Notes under the pieces: generated by a model
Seen by the model: the letters and a program-made list of their open reading frames with translations, nothing else
Told to the model about the DNA's origin: nothing
Database searches by the model: none
Shown here: one piece after another, positions 9,642 through 18,654 of the stretch
How positions within the stretch are numbered: position 1 is the stretch's first letter
Layout of the letters: every line of letters begins with the position of its first letter
From: Lacihabitans sp. CS3-21
GTDB lineage: Bacteria; Bacteroidota; Bacteroidia; Cytophagales; Spirosomataceae
NCBI RefSeq assembly: GCF_024343675.1
Contig: NZ_RJUD01000001.1
Coordinates: forward strand, 62,001-126,000
Length of the DNA: 64,000 nt
Reading direction: 5' to 3'
Position numbers and translations under genes: made by a program

Positions 9642-9883
9642 AAAACAAACATACCGATAATTTTCAAGCCTTGAAAACCTTGAATCGATATTTCTCAGTG
9701 TCGTTCGTCTATTTGTTGGGTTGTTTATCTATTGGCTATTTCAAGGAGCGACGCTTTCATGCAACTTTGGAAACTATTGAAGACCGAATTGATGTGAAAA
9801 ATTATATAAAACAATGTAAAACGATTCTTCATCAAAAGATAAACAGGATTTAAACAAAGTGAAAATTAATCTCGAAACACACC

Positions 9884-10189
9884 ATGAACAACAACATTAT
9901 ACCCATTGGCAGTCGTAAAAAAGTGCCCTCTGAAGATATTTTATATCTACAGTCAGACCTCAACTACACCAAAGTGTTTTTGGTAAATGGCCAAATGATT
10001 TTTTCGTCCACTACACTAAAAATCATCGAAAGTCGCCTTGCCGAAAACCCTGAGTTTTTAAGAATAAACCGCGGCGTGGTCATCAATCGACAACACGTAA
10101 AAACCTACCAAGAAGCCAGGGTGGAGCTTTCAAACAATCTGAGTTTCGTGGTTTCGAGGAGGCGTAAGGCGTTTTTAAATGTTATTTAA
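9884..10189 (+). CDS. Solitary LytTR DNA-binding protein
   Basis: A 101-residue protein that is essentially only a LytTR domain, with no receiver. Visible motifs are EDILYLQSDLNYTKVFLVNG, a central FSSTTLKIIESRL and 'FLRINRGVVINRQHV', ending in 'SRRRKAFLNVI'. Such stand-alone LytTR proteins are known as regulators or anti-activators in Gram-positives and are frequent but little studied in Bacteroidota. It sits 26 bp upstream of a secreted fibre-like protein. The same pairing recurs at 47015-47958, so it probably regulates that surface protein. Role inferred from context. Confidence 0.85.
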   Translation: MNNNIIPIGSRKKVPSEDILYLQSDLNYTKVFLVNGQMIFSSTTLKIIESRLAENPEFLRINRGVVINRQHVKTYQEARVELSNNLSFVVSRRRKAFLNVI

Positions 10190-10215
10190 ATTGTTAATTA
10201 TTAATTGATTGTGAT

Positions 10216-11430
10216 ATGAAAAAAGTGTTGATTTTATTGATGTTTGTAAGTTTAGGATTGGTTGGCCAAACACCGAAAATGGAGATTGTGGTAGGTACTA
10301 CCGAAAACGTTGATGGTATTAAAGTTACTTCAAAAAACACTTCTCCGAATGCCCACAACTATTCAATTTATGGTTTAAACAAATCCACAACTTATAATGG
10401 CATAGGCGTATATGGTGGCCACGAAGGCTCTGGCACTGGAGTGCATGGCTATTCCAAAAACGGCACTGGTGTATCCGGCTTTTCCCAAATGGGCACCTTT
10501 GGATCTGGCGTCTATGGATTAGCGTATGGAGCCGGAAAAAGTGGGGTAAAAGGATATTCCGAAAACGGTTACGGAAACGGTATTCTTGGTGAGGCAGAGT
10601 CAGGTATTGGTGTAAAAGGATATGCTCTGAATTTTTTCAGTACAACTGGTATAGGAGGGCATTTTTCTAATGCTTCACCAACAGGATATGCCCTTATAAC
10701 GGGTACCGGTTTAGTAGGCATAGGAACAGAAACTCCAGCTGCCAAAATGGACATAAAGGGAACATCCTATTTAAGTCATTTTTATTATGACTCTGCCGAA
10801 GACACATATATAAGGGGGGGGAAAGCCGGCTCAAAAGTTTTAATTAATGACATTTCGGGTATGGGAAGTGTAGGAATTGGTTTGTCAAATCCAAATGAGT
10901 TATTGGATGTAAACGGTAGAATGAGAATCCGACACAATGTAAATACATCTGGTATCTGGATGAGTAATTCCACAAACAGCCTAAACGGAGCTGATGGGGC
11001 TTTTTATGGCATGATTACTGATACCCAAGCAGGAATTTATATTGGCAATGCTTGGCGATTTGCAGTAAATAGTAATGGAAATGTAGTAAATACTGGTTTT
11101 ACACAACTAGGCAATACAGTACCCGCTGGTGCTGCCGCTGGTGCTACGGCACCCACAATCAAAGTCTTGAAGCTCATTGGAACAACCGCCGCTACCCAAG
11201 GTACGAGTGTTTCAGTAAATCATGGAATACCCGGAAATAAAATTTTAGATTATCAAGTAATTGTCAATCAAGCAGGTACCAATGGAGTTCCGCCAAATTA
11301 TACTGTTTTAGCTGGTTTTCTATACAATATTGGAAGTGATTCAGGTGCAATATATGTTGCTAATGCTGCTGGCAATAGTGCAAATATTTTGAGTAAACCA
11401 TTTAGAGTTTACATAACCTACGAAGAATAA
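10216..11430 (+). CDS. Secreted fibre-like protein with Gly-rich repeats
   Basis: 404 residues with a signal peptide (about 1-17, ending VGQ). Residues ~50-160 consist of repeated short units ending GVYG / GVHG / GVSG / GVKG, which suggests a beta-helix or triple-stranded fibre. Two modules of the type 'GIGTETPAAKMDIKG' and 'GIGLSNPNELLDVNGR' follow, and a beta-rich C-terminal head (about 300-404). This layout resembles phage tail-fibre-like surface proteins abundant in Bacteroidota. Function unknown. A G8 run at 10814-10821 lies inside the gene. It follows the LytTR gene by 26 bp. Confidence 0.75.
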   Translation: MKKVLILLMFVSLGLVGQTPKMEIVVGTTENVDGIKVTSKNTSPNAHNYSIYGLNKSTTYNGIGVYGGHEGSGTGVHGYSKNGTGVSGFSQMGTFGSGVYGLAYGAGKSGVKGYSENGYGNGILGEAESGIGVKGYALNFFSTTGIGGHFSNASPTGYALITGTGLVGIGTETPAAKMDIKGTSYLSHFYYDSAEDTYIRGGKAGSKVLINDISGMGSVGIGLSNPNELLDVNGRMRIRHNVNTSGIWMSNSTNSLNGADGAFYGMITDTQAGIYIGNAWRFAVNSNGNVVNTGFTQLGNTVPAGAAAGATAPTIKVLKLIGTTAATQGTSVSVNHGIPGNKILDYQVIVNQAGTNGVPPNYTVLAGFLYNIGSDSGAIYVANAAGNSANILSKPFRVYITYEE

Positions 11431-11503
11431 CATAAATCTAAAACTATTTTTCATATACATCAAAACAATAATCATAACTCTCTCATTATAAATGCTTATC
11501 ACC

Positions 11504-12829
11504 ATGAAAAAAATCTTATTTCTCTTACTATTTATTAGCCTCAAAATTTGCGGACAGTCAATTACTATTGCTCCTTCCAATATTGGAGGAACTCCAAATG
11601 GTGTTATCAAGACCGCTACTTCAAAAATAGGACTGGAACATACCGATGGAACAATACGATTGAATACTTATATCGGAACGGCAAGCCAAATAGGTGGCTG
11701 GCTACAAACCTATACTGACCACCCGCTGGTTTTTTCCACATCTAATGGAAGTGCTCAATTGTTTTTGAATAATGATGGAAATATTGTTTTGAATCCAAGT
11801 GATGGAAAAACAGGAAATGTAGGAATTGGAATTGAAAAACTTGGCATCCCCAACTATAAACTTGATATAAATGGTCGAAGCAGAATTCGACATAATGGAT
11901 CAACAGCAGGTTTATGGTTTAATAAATCTGACAATACCGAAGGAGCATTTGCGGGAATGTACGACAACAATATTTTTGGTTTTTTCGGAATGGGTACCAT
12001 TGCAAACTGGAGATTTGCCTTTGATTTGGTCAATACAAAAATGGGAATTGGCTCATTTTCGCCAAAACACCCACTTACTTTTTCAAGTAATATAGGTGAT
12101 AAAATATCTTTTTGGGGAGGTGAAACAGCCGCATCAGACAACCACTATGGCATCGGAATACAAGCCTCTGCACTGCAACTATTTGTGCCTAGTGCAACCG
12201 AAAACATTATATTTGGAACAGGAAGAAGTGCCTTATTCACCGAAAACATGAGAATAAATGGCGGCGGAAACGTAGGAATTGGCACCAATAACCCACAAGA
12301 AAAACTACACGTTAATGGAAAAATAAGAGCTTCAAATCTGGTAGGTTCGGGCAATAGGTCAGTATCGGCTGATGCCAACGGAAATTTATTTATTTCGACT
12401 GAAAGGTTTGCTTTTTCAGCAAAAAAAGTGGGAGCAAGTAACTTGAGTGTTCTTTCTAATACTTCATATACTATACCGTTTTCGATTGAGGAATATGATT
12501 ACCAAAGCAATTTCAATAATTCCACAGGTGAGTTCACCGCACCTCTTAGCGGGGTTTATCACTTTGATGCCTCTATTCAATGGGGTACCTCGGCTGTCAG
12601 CAATGGAGAAGGGTTCATGTTTTTGATGTTGAACAACGGTTTTCATCAAAGTGTTGCTACTCCGATTAATTTAAACAAATCTTTTACTACTCAAATAAGC
12701 CGGGATATTCAATTAACTAGTGGTGATGTAGTGAAAATTGACATTTTTCAGACTTCTTTAACAACCCAACTCATTACGAATACTGACTATTATGTTCGGT
12801 TTTCTGGTCATTTAGTTTTCCGTTTTTAA
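11504..12829 (+). CDS. Secreted fibre-like protein with C1q-like head
   Basis: Start chosen at the second Met (MKKILFLLLF), which gives a clean signal peptide; an in-frame ATG lies 12 bp upstream. The ~441-residue protein contains 'VGIGIEKLGIPNYKLDINGR' and 'NVGIGTNNPQEKLHVNGKI' modules like its neighbour. It ends in a ~130-residue domain with the TNF/C1q-like pattern (SYTIPFS, NNSTGEFTAPLSGVYHFDAS, and a terminal strand VRFSGHLVFRF). C1q-like heads form trimers in known proteins, so a trimeric surface adhesin is inferred. It is 60-75 bp downstream of the previous fibre gene and probably in the same unit. Confidence 0.75.
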   Translation: MKKILFLLLFISLKICGQSITIAPSNIGGTPNGVIKTATSKIGLEHTDGTIRLNTYIGTASQIGGWLQTYTDHPLVFSTSNGSAQLFLNNDGNIVLNPSDGKTGNVGIGIEKLGIPNYKLDINGRSRIRHNGSTAGLWFNKSDNTEGAFAGMYDNNIFGFFGMGTIANWRFAFDLVNTKMGIGSFSPKHPLTFSSNIGDKISFWGGETAASDNHYGIGIQASALQLFVPSATENIIFGTGRSALFTENMRINGGGNVGIGTNNPQEKLHVNGKIRASNLVGSGNRSVSADANGNLFISTERFAFSAKKVGASNLSVLSNTSYTIPFSIEEYDYQSNFNNSTGEFTAPLSGVYHFDASIQWGTSAVSNGEGFMFLMLNNGFHQSVATPINLNKSFTTQISRDIQLTSGDVVKIDIFQTSLTTQLITNTDYYVRFSGHLVFRF

Positions 12830-12885
12830 AAGTTCACCACCAGAAGAAAATGTTTGAAATACCAAGTATAGTACAATTTCCCCCC

Positions 12886-13806
12886 TCAAAACAACCCCAA
12901 AAACAAAGTCGGCACCTCCGTCTCAAAACGCATGGCTTCTTTTGTAACTGGGTGGGTAAATGATAAAACCCATGCGTGCAGCCCTAGGCGTTTGATGGGA
13001 TTGGTCGTGGCTCCGTATTTGTCGTCACCTATCACCGAGTGGCCGAGGTCTTTCATGTGTACACGGATCTGGTTTTTGCGGCCGGTTTCAAGGTTCACCT
13101 GTAGCAAACTGTGCTTTTTTGAGGTTTTGGTTACTTCGTAATAGGTTACGGCTTTTTGCCCATGTTCGGGATTTTGTGATGAATACATGATCAAAGCTTT
13201 ACTCTCTGTCAAATAGGAAATAATTTTACCCACAGGCTTCGCCACAATTCCTTCCACAACCGCTAAATAGGTACGTTCCAGAATGTTGTCATTCCAGTTT
13301 TCTTGCAGAGCCTTTTGGATTCTTTGGCTTTTGGCATACATCATAATGCCTGAAGTGTCTTTATCAAGGCGGTGAACTACAAATATTTTGTTGGCAGGAT
13401 CCTGCCTTTTTACATATTCGCTTAATACGCTATAAGCCGTGTTTTCTTTTTGTTTTTCAGTGGCTATCGAAAGCAAGCCAGCCTCCTTGTCAATTACAAT
13501 CAAATATTGGTCTTCAAAAATGATTTTCAACCCTCTAAATTTAATTTCTTCAGGCTGTTTTTCCCAACGGATTTCAACTTTTTGCCCTGGCACCAAAGGC
13601 TGATTAAACTGGCTGATGGCTTCTCCTTCAACAAAAACCTTCTTGTCTCTCAGCAAAACCTTCACATCGTTTCGGCTCTTTTGAGGCATTTTTTCCAACA
13701 AAAAAACCAGAAGTTCAGAATCCTGCTCAACTTCAAACTTGAGGTCGTTCGGCTTACCTTTTTTCTTTTGTGAAAATGTTCTTTTGATTTCTTTGGGTTG
13801 CCTCAT
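12886..13806 (-). CDS. RluA-family pseudouridine synthase
   Basis: Isomerises uridine to pseudouridine in rRNA or tRNA. The 306-residue protein has an N-terminal S4-like RNA-binding region (about 30-82). The catalytic domain carries HRLDKDTSG at 145-153 with catalytic Asp148. The family motifs RTYLAVVEG and 'GRKNQIRVHMKDLGHSVIGDDKYG' are also present. The target nucleotide cannot be set from sequence alone. It is a single minus-strand gene that is convergent with the fibre-like gene. Confidence 0.92.
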   Translation of the reverse strand: MRQPKEIKRTFSQKKKGKPNDLKFEVEQDSELLVFLLEKMPQKSRNDVKVLLRDKKVFVEGEAISQFNQPLVPGQKVEIRWEKQPEEIKFRGLKIIFEDQYLIVIDKEAGLLSIATEKQKENTAYSVLSEYVKRQDPANKIFVVHRLDKDTSGIMMYAKSQRIQKALQENWNDNILERTYLAVVEGIVAKPVGKIISYLTESKALIMYSSQNPEHGQKAVTYYEVTKTSKKHSLLQVNLETGRKNQIRVHMKDLGHSVIGDDKYGATTNPIKRLGLHAWVLSFTHPVTKEAMRFETEVPTLFLGLF

Positions 13807-13828
13807 TTACACTATATTTTAAAAAATC

Positions 13829-13859
13829 AAGCCCTATCCAAGTCGCTTGAATAGGGCTC
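13829..13859 (-). terminator. Intrinsic terminator of the aminotransferase gene
   Basis: Long stem AGCCCTATTCAAG / CTTGGATAGGGCT (minus strand, one mismatch) with a 3-nt loop, followed on the minus strand by TGATTTTTT. It lies about 25 bp beyond the aminotransferase stop codon. Confidence 0.75.
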
Positions 13860-13881
13860 AAAACTTATTTCTTAATTTTGT

Positions 13882-15096
13882 TTATTTCAAAGTCTCCACA
13901 GCCGACTTTATTCTCGCTACGGCTTCTTTCAAGGCCTCGTCTGATGCTGCAGTAGAAATACGAATACAGTTAGGAGCACCAAATGATCCACCCCCAACTG
14001 TGGCCACAAATACCTTTTCTAACAACCACATTGAAAGGTCGTCAGAGTTGTTTATGGTTACTTCACCGTCTGTTTTTCCAAAATAATAACTTACATCAGG
14101 GAATGCGTAAAACGCTCCTTCTGGTACGTTTACTTTGAATCCTTCTATTTCCTTCAACAAACCTATCACCAAATCTCTTCTTACCAAATACGCCCTTTTC
14201 ATGGTTTCAGGGGCAGTCATATCGTCCCAAGCTACCACTGAGGCTCTTTGAGCGATGCTGTTGGTTCCTGATGTAACCTGACCTTGTAGTTTGTCGATAC
14301 CATCCACAATCCACTTGGCTGCACCAATGAAACCAATCCTCCATCCTGTCATGGCAAATCCTTTGGCCATACCATTCACGGTAATTACCCTCTCTTTGAT
14401 GGCAGGAATAGACCCGATACTGAAATGTCCTTCCTCACGGAAGTTGATATATTCATAGATTTCGTCAGCAAGGACGAATACATTTTCGTGTTTTTCGATA
14501 ACCGCTGCAATCGCCCTTAACTCGGCTTCACTATAAACCGACCCAGTTGGGTTGTTCGGCGATGCATACATAACCACTTTCGTTCTGTCCGTGATGGCAG
14601 CTTCTAATTGCTCTGGCGTTACTTTAAAGTCATTATCAAAAGCTCCTTCCAAAATCACAGAAGTTCCTTCGGCCAATTTCACCATTTCAGAGTAACTTAC
14701 CCAATATGGAGCAAAAATGATCACCTCATCACCCGGATTTACCATCACGGCCAAGGCATTGGCCAAAGAATGTTTGGCACCAGTAGAAACAATTACGTTC
14801 TCTGGTTTCCAGTCTATATTGTTGTCACGTTTAAATTTCTCAGCTATTACCTTTCTCAATTCTGGAATTCCAGCCACAGGTGTGTATGCGTGGAATCCAT
14901 TGTCAATAGCCTGTTTTGCAGCCTCACAGATGTGCTTTGGCGTTTTGAAATCAGGCTCACCTATTGAAAGATTGATTACTTTGTGGCCTTGTGCAGCCAA
15001 CTCTCTCGATTTTTTTGACATTGCAAGCGTTGCAGATTCTTCCAAATTGTTGATTCTGTCAGCGAGCAAATTTGCGGTTTCAACCATTACAGACAT
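13882..15096 (-). CDS. Class I PLP-dependent aminotransferase (aspartate type)
   Basis: 404 residues, fold-type I. The PLP lysine is Lys245 in NGMAKGFAMTGWRIGF. The NNPTG motif is at 181-185, and 'DEIYEYINF' at 211-219 supplies the PLP-binding Asp/Tyr. The C-terminal 'CIRISTA' carries the substrate-carboxylate Arg. The sequence matches the aspartate/prephenate aminotransferase subgroup (AspC/AspB-like), which makes aspartate from oxaloacetate and glutamate. It is a single gene with a terminator. Either Met1 or Met4 could be the start. Confidence 0.92.
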   Translation of the reverse strand: MSVMVETANLLADRINNLEESATLAMSKKSRELAAQGHKVINLSIGEPDFKTPKHICEAAKQAIDNGFHAYTPVAGIPELRKVIAEKFKRDNNIDWKPENVIVSTGAKHSLANALAVMVNPGDEVIIFAPYWVSYSEMVKLAEGTSVILEGAFDNDFKVTPEQLEAAITDRTKVVMYASPNNPTGSVYSEAELRAIAAVIEKHENVFVLADEIYEYINFREEGHFSIGSIPAIKERVITVNGMAKGFAMTGWRIGFIGAAKWIVDGIDKLQGQVTSGTNSIAQRASVVAWDDMTAPETMKRAYLVRRDLVIGLLKEIEGFKVNVPEGAFYAFPDVSYYFGKTDGEVTINNSDDLSMWLLEKVFVATVGGGSFGAPNCIRISTAASDEALKEAVARIKSAVETLK

Positions 15097-15307
15097 TTTT
15101 TAGATTTTTTTGTTTCCCAAAACTTATTGATTTTCAAAAAACTAAGTGTTTCTAGAAATCGGGTGCAAAATTACACAATAGCTTTTTAAATGCCTTGGGT
15201 TTTTTTATTTAATGTGACACTCTTAAAACTAAAATGTCATTTTATAATAACTACTAAAATCAAAATTTGCATTTCAAAAAAGAAATACAAAAAGACTCAA
15301 AATGTAA

Positions 15308-16372
15308 TTATTTTTCTAAAATTTCATTAATCAGGTCTATTGCAGTGTCGTTGGTCGAGCTACTTAGAATGATTACCGTTGTTTTGGATTTCATGTTTCT
15401 AGAAATAAAATTTTCGAAACCTACCCAACTACCCGTATGTGAGATATTTTTGTTGTTTCCCTCAATTTCCCAACCAAATCCATATCCAAACTCTTCTCCA
15501 TTTAAAAGTTTTCCGCTCGTAAAAGCCTCTTTCATGGTGGCCGCCGAAACCAACTTTGTGGTATACAATGCCTGATCCCATTTCAATAAATCCTCCATAG
15601 AAGAATAAATATTGCCATCGCCCACCACGCCATCCATATTGGTTAAATCATTAAGGTATTTTTTGCCATTTTTTACTTCAAATCCATAAACTCTTTGGTG
15701 GCCGATACTCGTATTATTCTTCATGTTTTTATAAAATACATAGGAATCTCTAAAACCTAGCGGGGCTGATATTTTAGTCTTGAAATAGTCTTCAATAGGT
15801 ATTTTGGATGTTTTTTCTATAATATTGGCCAATAGTGCATAGCCAGTATTGCAATATTCCCATTGGGTGCCAGGTTCAAAAATGAGCTTTGGCTTTTTTG
15901 CAGATAACAAGAACAGCAATTTTTTGTTGGTCAAAATTTCGTCCTCGTCTAGATATTGTTCAACAAAATCGAAATACTCTGGCAATCCAGAAGTATGGTT
16001 GAGCAGGTGACGAATGGTCATTTTTTTATACGGAAACTCCGGGAAATATTGCGTCAATTTATCATCGTAATCAAGCTTTCCCGCTTCTTTAAGTTGCATG
16101 ATCATCATCGCAAAAAACTGTTTTGAAACCGAAGCAAGATTAAACGTTGAATTGAACTTTAAGGCTTCATTGGTTTTAAAATTGGCTACTCCAAAGACTT
16201 TTTTATAGATTGGATTACCATTTTGAGCAATCAAAACTGCTCCGTTGAATTTGCCTTTTTTATACAAACCTTGCAGCTCAATATCAATTTCTTTTATCTG
16301 ATAGGCAGAAGGTTGTGCATAAATTTCAACCGAAAACAGGAGTACAAGCGAAAGTTTAAAAATACTTTTCAT
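15308..16372 (-). CDS. Serine hydrolase, class C beta-lactamase fold
   Basis: 354 residues with a signal peptide (about 1-20, ending YAQ). The catalytic tetrad motif SVSK is Ser81-Lys84. The second motif YCN is Tyr173-Asn175, and a late HTG (SHTGSWVGF, near 315) replaces KTG. This set defines the beta-lactamase/penicillin-binding-like family that includes D-Ala-D-Ala carboxypeptidases and esterases. A true beta-lactamase is less likely than a periplasmic peptidase or esterase. It is divergent from the flavin monooxygenase gene, with a 188-bp shared upstream region. Confidence 0.87.
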   Translation of the reverse strand: MKSIFKLSLVLLFSVEIYAQPSAYQIKEIDIELQGLYKKGKFNGAVLIAQNGNPIYKKVFGVANFKTNEALKFNSTFNLASVSKQFFAMMIMQLKEAGKLDYDDKLTQYFPEFPYKKMTIRHLLNHTSGLPEYFDFVEQYLDEDEILTNKKLLFLLSAKKPKLIFEPGTQWEYCNTGYALLANIIEKTSKIPIEDYFKTKISAPLGFRDSYVFYKNMKNNTSIGHQRVYGFEVKNGKKYLNDLTNMDGVVGDGNIYSSMEDLLKWDQALYTTKLVSAATMKEAFTSGKLLNGEEFGYGFGWEIEGNNKNISHTGSWVGFENFISRNMKSKTTVIILSSSTNDTAIDLINEILEK

Positions 16373-16560
16373 GGTTTATAATTTATAAATTCGGCTAAGC
16401 TGGAAAACCCAGACAGATTGTAAAAAATTCATTTCTTTGAGTATCGACCCTTTTTACTTAAAACAAGGCAATATTAAGCAGTTAAATTGCCAATTTTAAG
16501 ATTTAATGACTAATACCTTAAATTCTTTTTTAATTTTGAATTCGGTATAACTTTAGATGA

Positions 16561-17796
16561 ATGGAAATCAATATAATTGGAGGTGGAATTGGTGGCCTTA
16601 CAGCGGCTTTATGTCTGCACGAAGCTGGATTTGAAGTAAAAGTATTTGAATCTGTAAAAGAAATCAGGCCACTGGGTGTTGGAATCAACATTTTACCGCA
16701 CTGCGTAAGGGTATTGACCAACCTTGGTTTGCAAGAAAAAATTGCCCAAAGTGCCATAGAAACCTCCGATTTGGTATATTTTAATAAATTTGGACAACAG
16801 TTTTGGACCGAGCCACGCGGCAGATTTGCCGGCTATAGGTGGCCGCAGTTTTCAGTTCATCGCGGGGTTTTACAAATGATTTTGTTGGATGCCGTAAAGG
16901 AGCGAATTGGGGAAAAATGCTTATTTCTTAATCACCATCTTTCGCATTTCGATCAGTTAGAAGGTCAAGTGACCGCTCATTTTATAGATAAAGAAACTGG
17001 CGAAAAAATATTAGAATCCACCTCTGACATCCTCATTGGTGCTGATGGCATAAATTCTGAAGTCAGAAAACAACTCAATCCGGAAGAGGGATTACCTGTG
17101 TATTCTGAGAATGTTTTGTACCGTGGAGCTAGCAAAATGAAGGGCTTTCTGAATAGCACATCTATGGTAATGGTGGGGCATTTGGGGCAAAAAATGGTGG
17201 CTTATCCTATCGCCAACCAACCTGACGAAGACGGAAATTATTTGATAAATTGGGTAGCGAACCTTAGAGAAGGAAAATCTAAACTCACTGCACGAGATTG
17301 GAATAGAGAAGCCGACAAACAACGACTGGTGGATATTTATAAAAACTGGAATTTTGATTGGCTAAATGTTCCTGAAATGATAGATAAAGCCGAAAAAGTA
17401 TATGAGTTTCCGATGTCTGACCGCAATCCTCTGGAGAAATGGACAGAAGGTAGAGTGACCTTGTTGGGAGATGCAGCACACCCAATGTACCCCATCGGCT
17501 CCAACGGTGCTTCCCAGGCAATATTGGATGCTGATGCACTTTGCGAAGCTTTAAAAAGTGAAAAAACTGCCGAATTGGCACTTTTTGTTTACGAAGCAGA
17601 GAGATTGCCTGCTACTACAAGTGTAGTTTTGCAAAATCGTGCCAAAGGCCCAGACCAAATCATGGACATGATGGAAGAATGGTTTCCAGATGGTTTCACG
17701 AAAGAACAAATACCGCATGAGGCACTCAAAGAGGTAATGGACAACTACAAAAAAATAGCTGGTTTTGATATCAATACACTAAATCTAAAAAAATGA
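16561..17796 (+). CDS. FAD-dependent monooxygenase (PHBH/PhzS-like)
   Basis: 411 residues. The N-terminal GGGIGGL (7-13) dinucleotide-binding motif, the central 'DILIGADGINSEVRK' (DG motif) and 'VTLLGDAAHPMYPIGSNGASQAI' (GD motif) are all present, defining single-component aromatic hydroxylases. The closest resemblance is to the flavin-dependent oxidoreductase/salicylate-hydroxylase-like group. The substrate is unknown. It is the first gene of a plus-strand cluster with oxidases and a carrier, which suggests breakdown of an aromatic or sugar-derived compound. It overlaps the next gene by 4 bp (ATGA). Confidence 0.88.
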   Translation: MEINIIGGGIGGLTAALCLHEAGFEVKVFESVKEIRPLGVGINILPHCVRVLTNLGLQEKIAQSAIETSDLVYFNKFGQQFWTEPRGRFAGYRWPQFSVHRGVLQMILLDAVKERIGEKCLFLNHHLSHFDQLEGQVTAHFIDKETGEKILESTSDILIGADGINSEVRKQLNPEEGLPVYSENVLYRGASKMKGFLNSTSMVMVGHLGQKMVAYPIANQPDEDGNYLINWVANLREGKSKLTARDWNREADKQRLVDIYKNWNFDWLNVPEMIDKAEKVYEFPMSDRNPLEKWTEGRVTLLGDAAHPMYPIGSNGASQAILDADALCEALKSEKTAELALFVYEAERLPATTSVVLQNRAKGPDQIMDMMEEWFPDGFTKEQIPHEALKEVMDNYKKIAGFDINTLNLKK

Positions 17797-18449
17797 AAAG
17801 ACATCTACTAATCATCTTGGTTCTAATTACCATACTGGCAAAAGCTCAACAACCGCCCGTTAAAATTAACGGCATACCGCAGCTTTTGTATTGGGAAAAC
17901 TCACCCAACAGTGTTTCACTAAAAGCGGGCGTTTTGGAAATAGAAGCTGGAGCCAAAACCGACATGTTTCGTGACCCAAACGTGACTTACAACACCGATA
18001 ATGCCCCAAAACTGATGTTTGTTCCAGACAAAAATTTTGTGCTAACGGCCACTATAGAGCAAAGTTTTGTCAACAAATGGGACGCTGGAGCTTTGGTGCT
18101 CAAAGCCGATAGCCTCAACTGGATAAAGTTCTGTTTTGAAAGGGACTACTTGGGTTACAGAAGGATAGTTTCGGTGGTAACAAAAGACGTGTCTGACGAT
18201 GCCAATGCACAAAGTGTAAACGAAAACTTTGCTCATTTCAAGATAGCTAAAGCCGACAATGTGGTCACACTTTATGTTTCTACTGACGGAAAAAAGTGGC
18301 TATTAATCAGGCACTTACAGTTCAACACCGACGAAGAGGTAAAAGTGGGTTTCTTGGCACAATCGCCGCTGGGACAACGATGCAAAGTAAAGTTTTCGAA
18401 CATAAAATATGAGGCCAAGAAAATAAAAGACCCTTATGCGGGGAATTGA
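17793..18449 (+). CDS. DUF1349-family secreted protein
   Basis: 218 residues with a signal peptide (about 1-18, ending AKA). The rest is a concanavalin-like beta sandwich of the DUF1349 type, recognisable from 'KWDAGALVLKADSLNWIKFCFERDYLG' (spread over residues ~88-115) and 'GFLAQSPLGQRCKVKFSNIKYE'. Relatives are often annotated as regulation-of-enolase proteins without solid support. It may bind or process carbohydrate outside the cytoplasm. Translation is probably coupled to the monooxygenase gene through the 4-bp overlap. Confidence 0.8.
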   Translation: MKRHLLIILVLITILAKAQQPPVKINGIPQLLYWENSPNSVSLKAGVLEIEAGAKTDMFRDPNVTYNTDNAPKLMFVPDKNFVLTATIEQSFVNKWDAGALVLKADSLNWIKFCFERDYLGYRRIVSVVTKDVSDDANAQSVNENFAHFKIAKADNVVTLYVSTDGKKWLLIRHLQFNTDEEVKVGFLAQSPLGQRCKVKFSNIKYEAKKIKDPYAGN

Positions 18450-18507
18450 GAGAATTATGAATCCAAGTTTCTAACATTTGAACTACTAATTCTACTTTCA
18501 CACTCAA

Positions 18508-18612
18508 ATGCTGCGGCAGGGATGGAGCCTTTGTTTGAGCTCCTTTGGTGGGCTGGCCAAGGCCAGCCCACCAAAGAGCGAGTGGCGACAGCCCGACCTT
18601 CGGGGCCGCCCA
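18508..18612. repeat. GC-rich hairpin element of dispersed-repeat type
   Basis: A GC-rich block stands out in AT-rich surroundings. Its centre is a perfect 16-bp inverted repeat, CTTTGGTGGGCTGGCC (18543-18558) and its complement (18561-18576), with a 2-nt loop. Flanks read CTGCGGCAGGGATGGAGCC on the left and 'GACAGCCCGACCTTCGGGGC' on the right. From memory, similar blocks recur between genes in Bacteroidota genomes; this needs a genome-wide search to confirm. It is open in frame with the next gene but is not part of that protein. There is no T run after the stem on the plus strand. Confidence 0.6.
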
Positions 18613-18654
18613 AAATATAATGATTACAAAAGAACCTTAATAAAACCTCAACCT

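Noticed and set aside
9671-9853. 60-residue frame with TTG start between the LytTR regulator and solitary LytTR gene
   Set aside because: Begins with TTG, has no recognisable domain or ribosome-binding context, and its composition looks like non-coding DNA.
18508-18654. N-terminal 49-residue extension of the FAD oxidase
   Set aside because: It is translated from the GC-rich repeat; the ATG at 18655 gives a proper Tat-like signal peptide.
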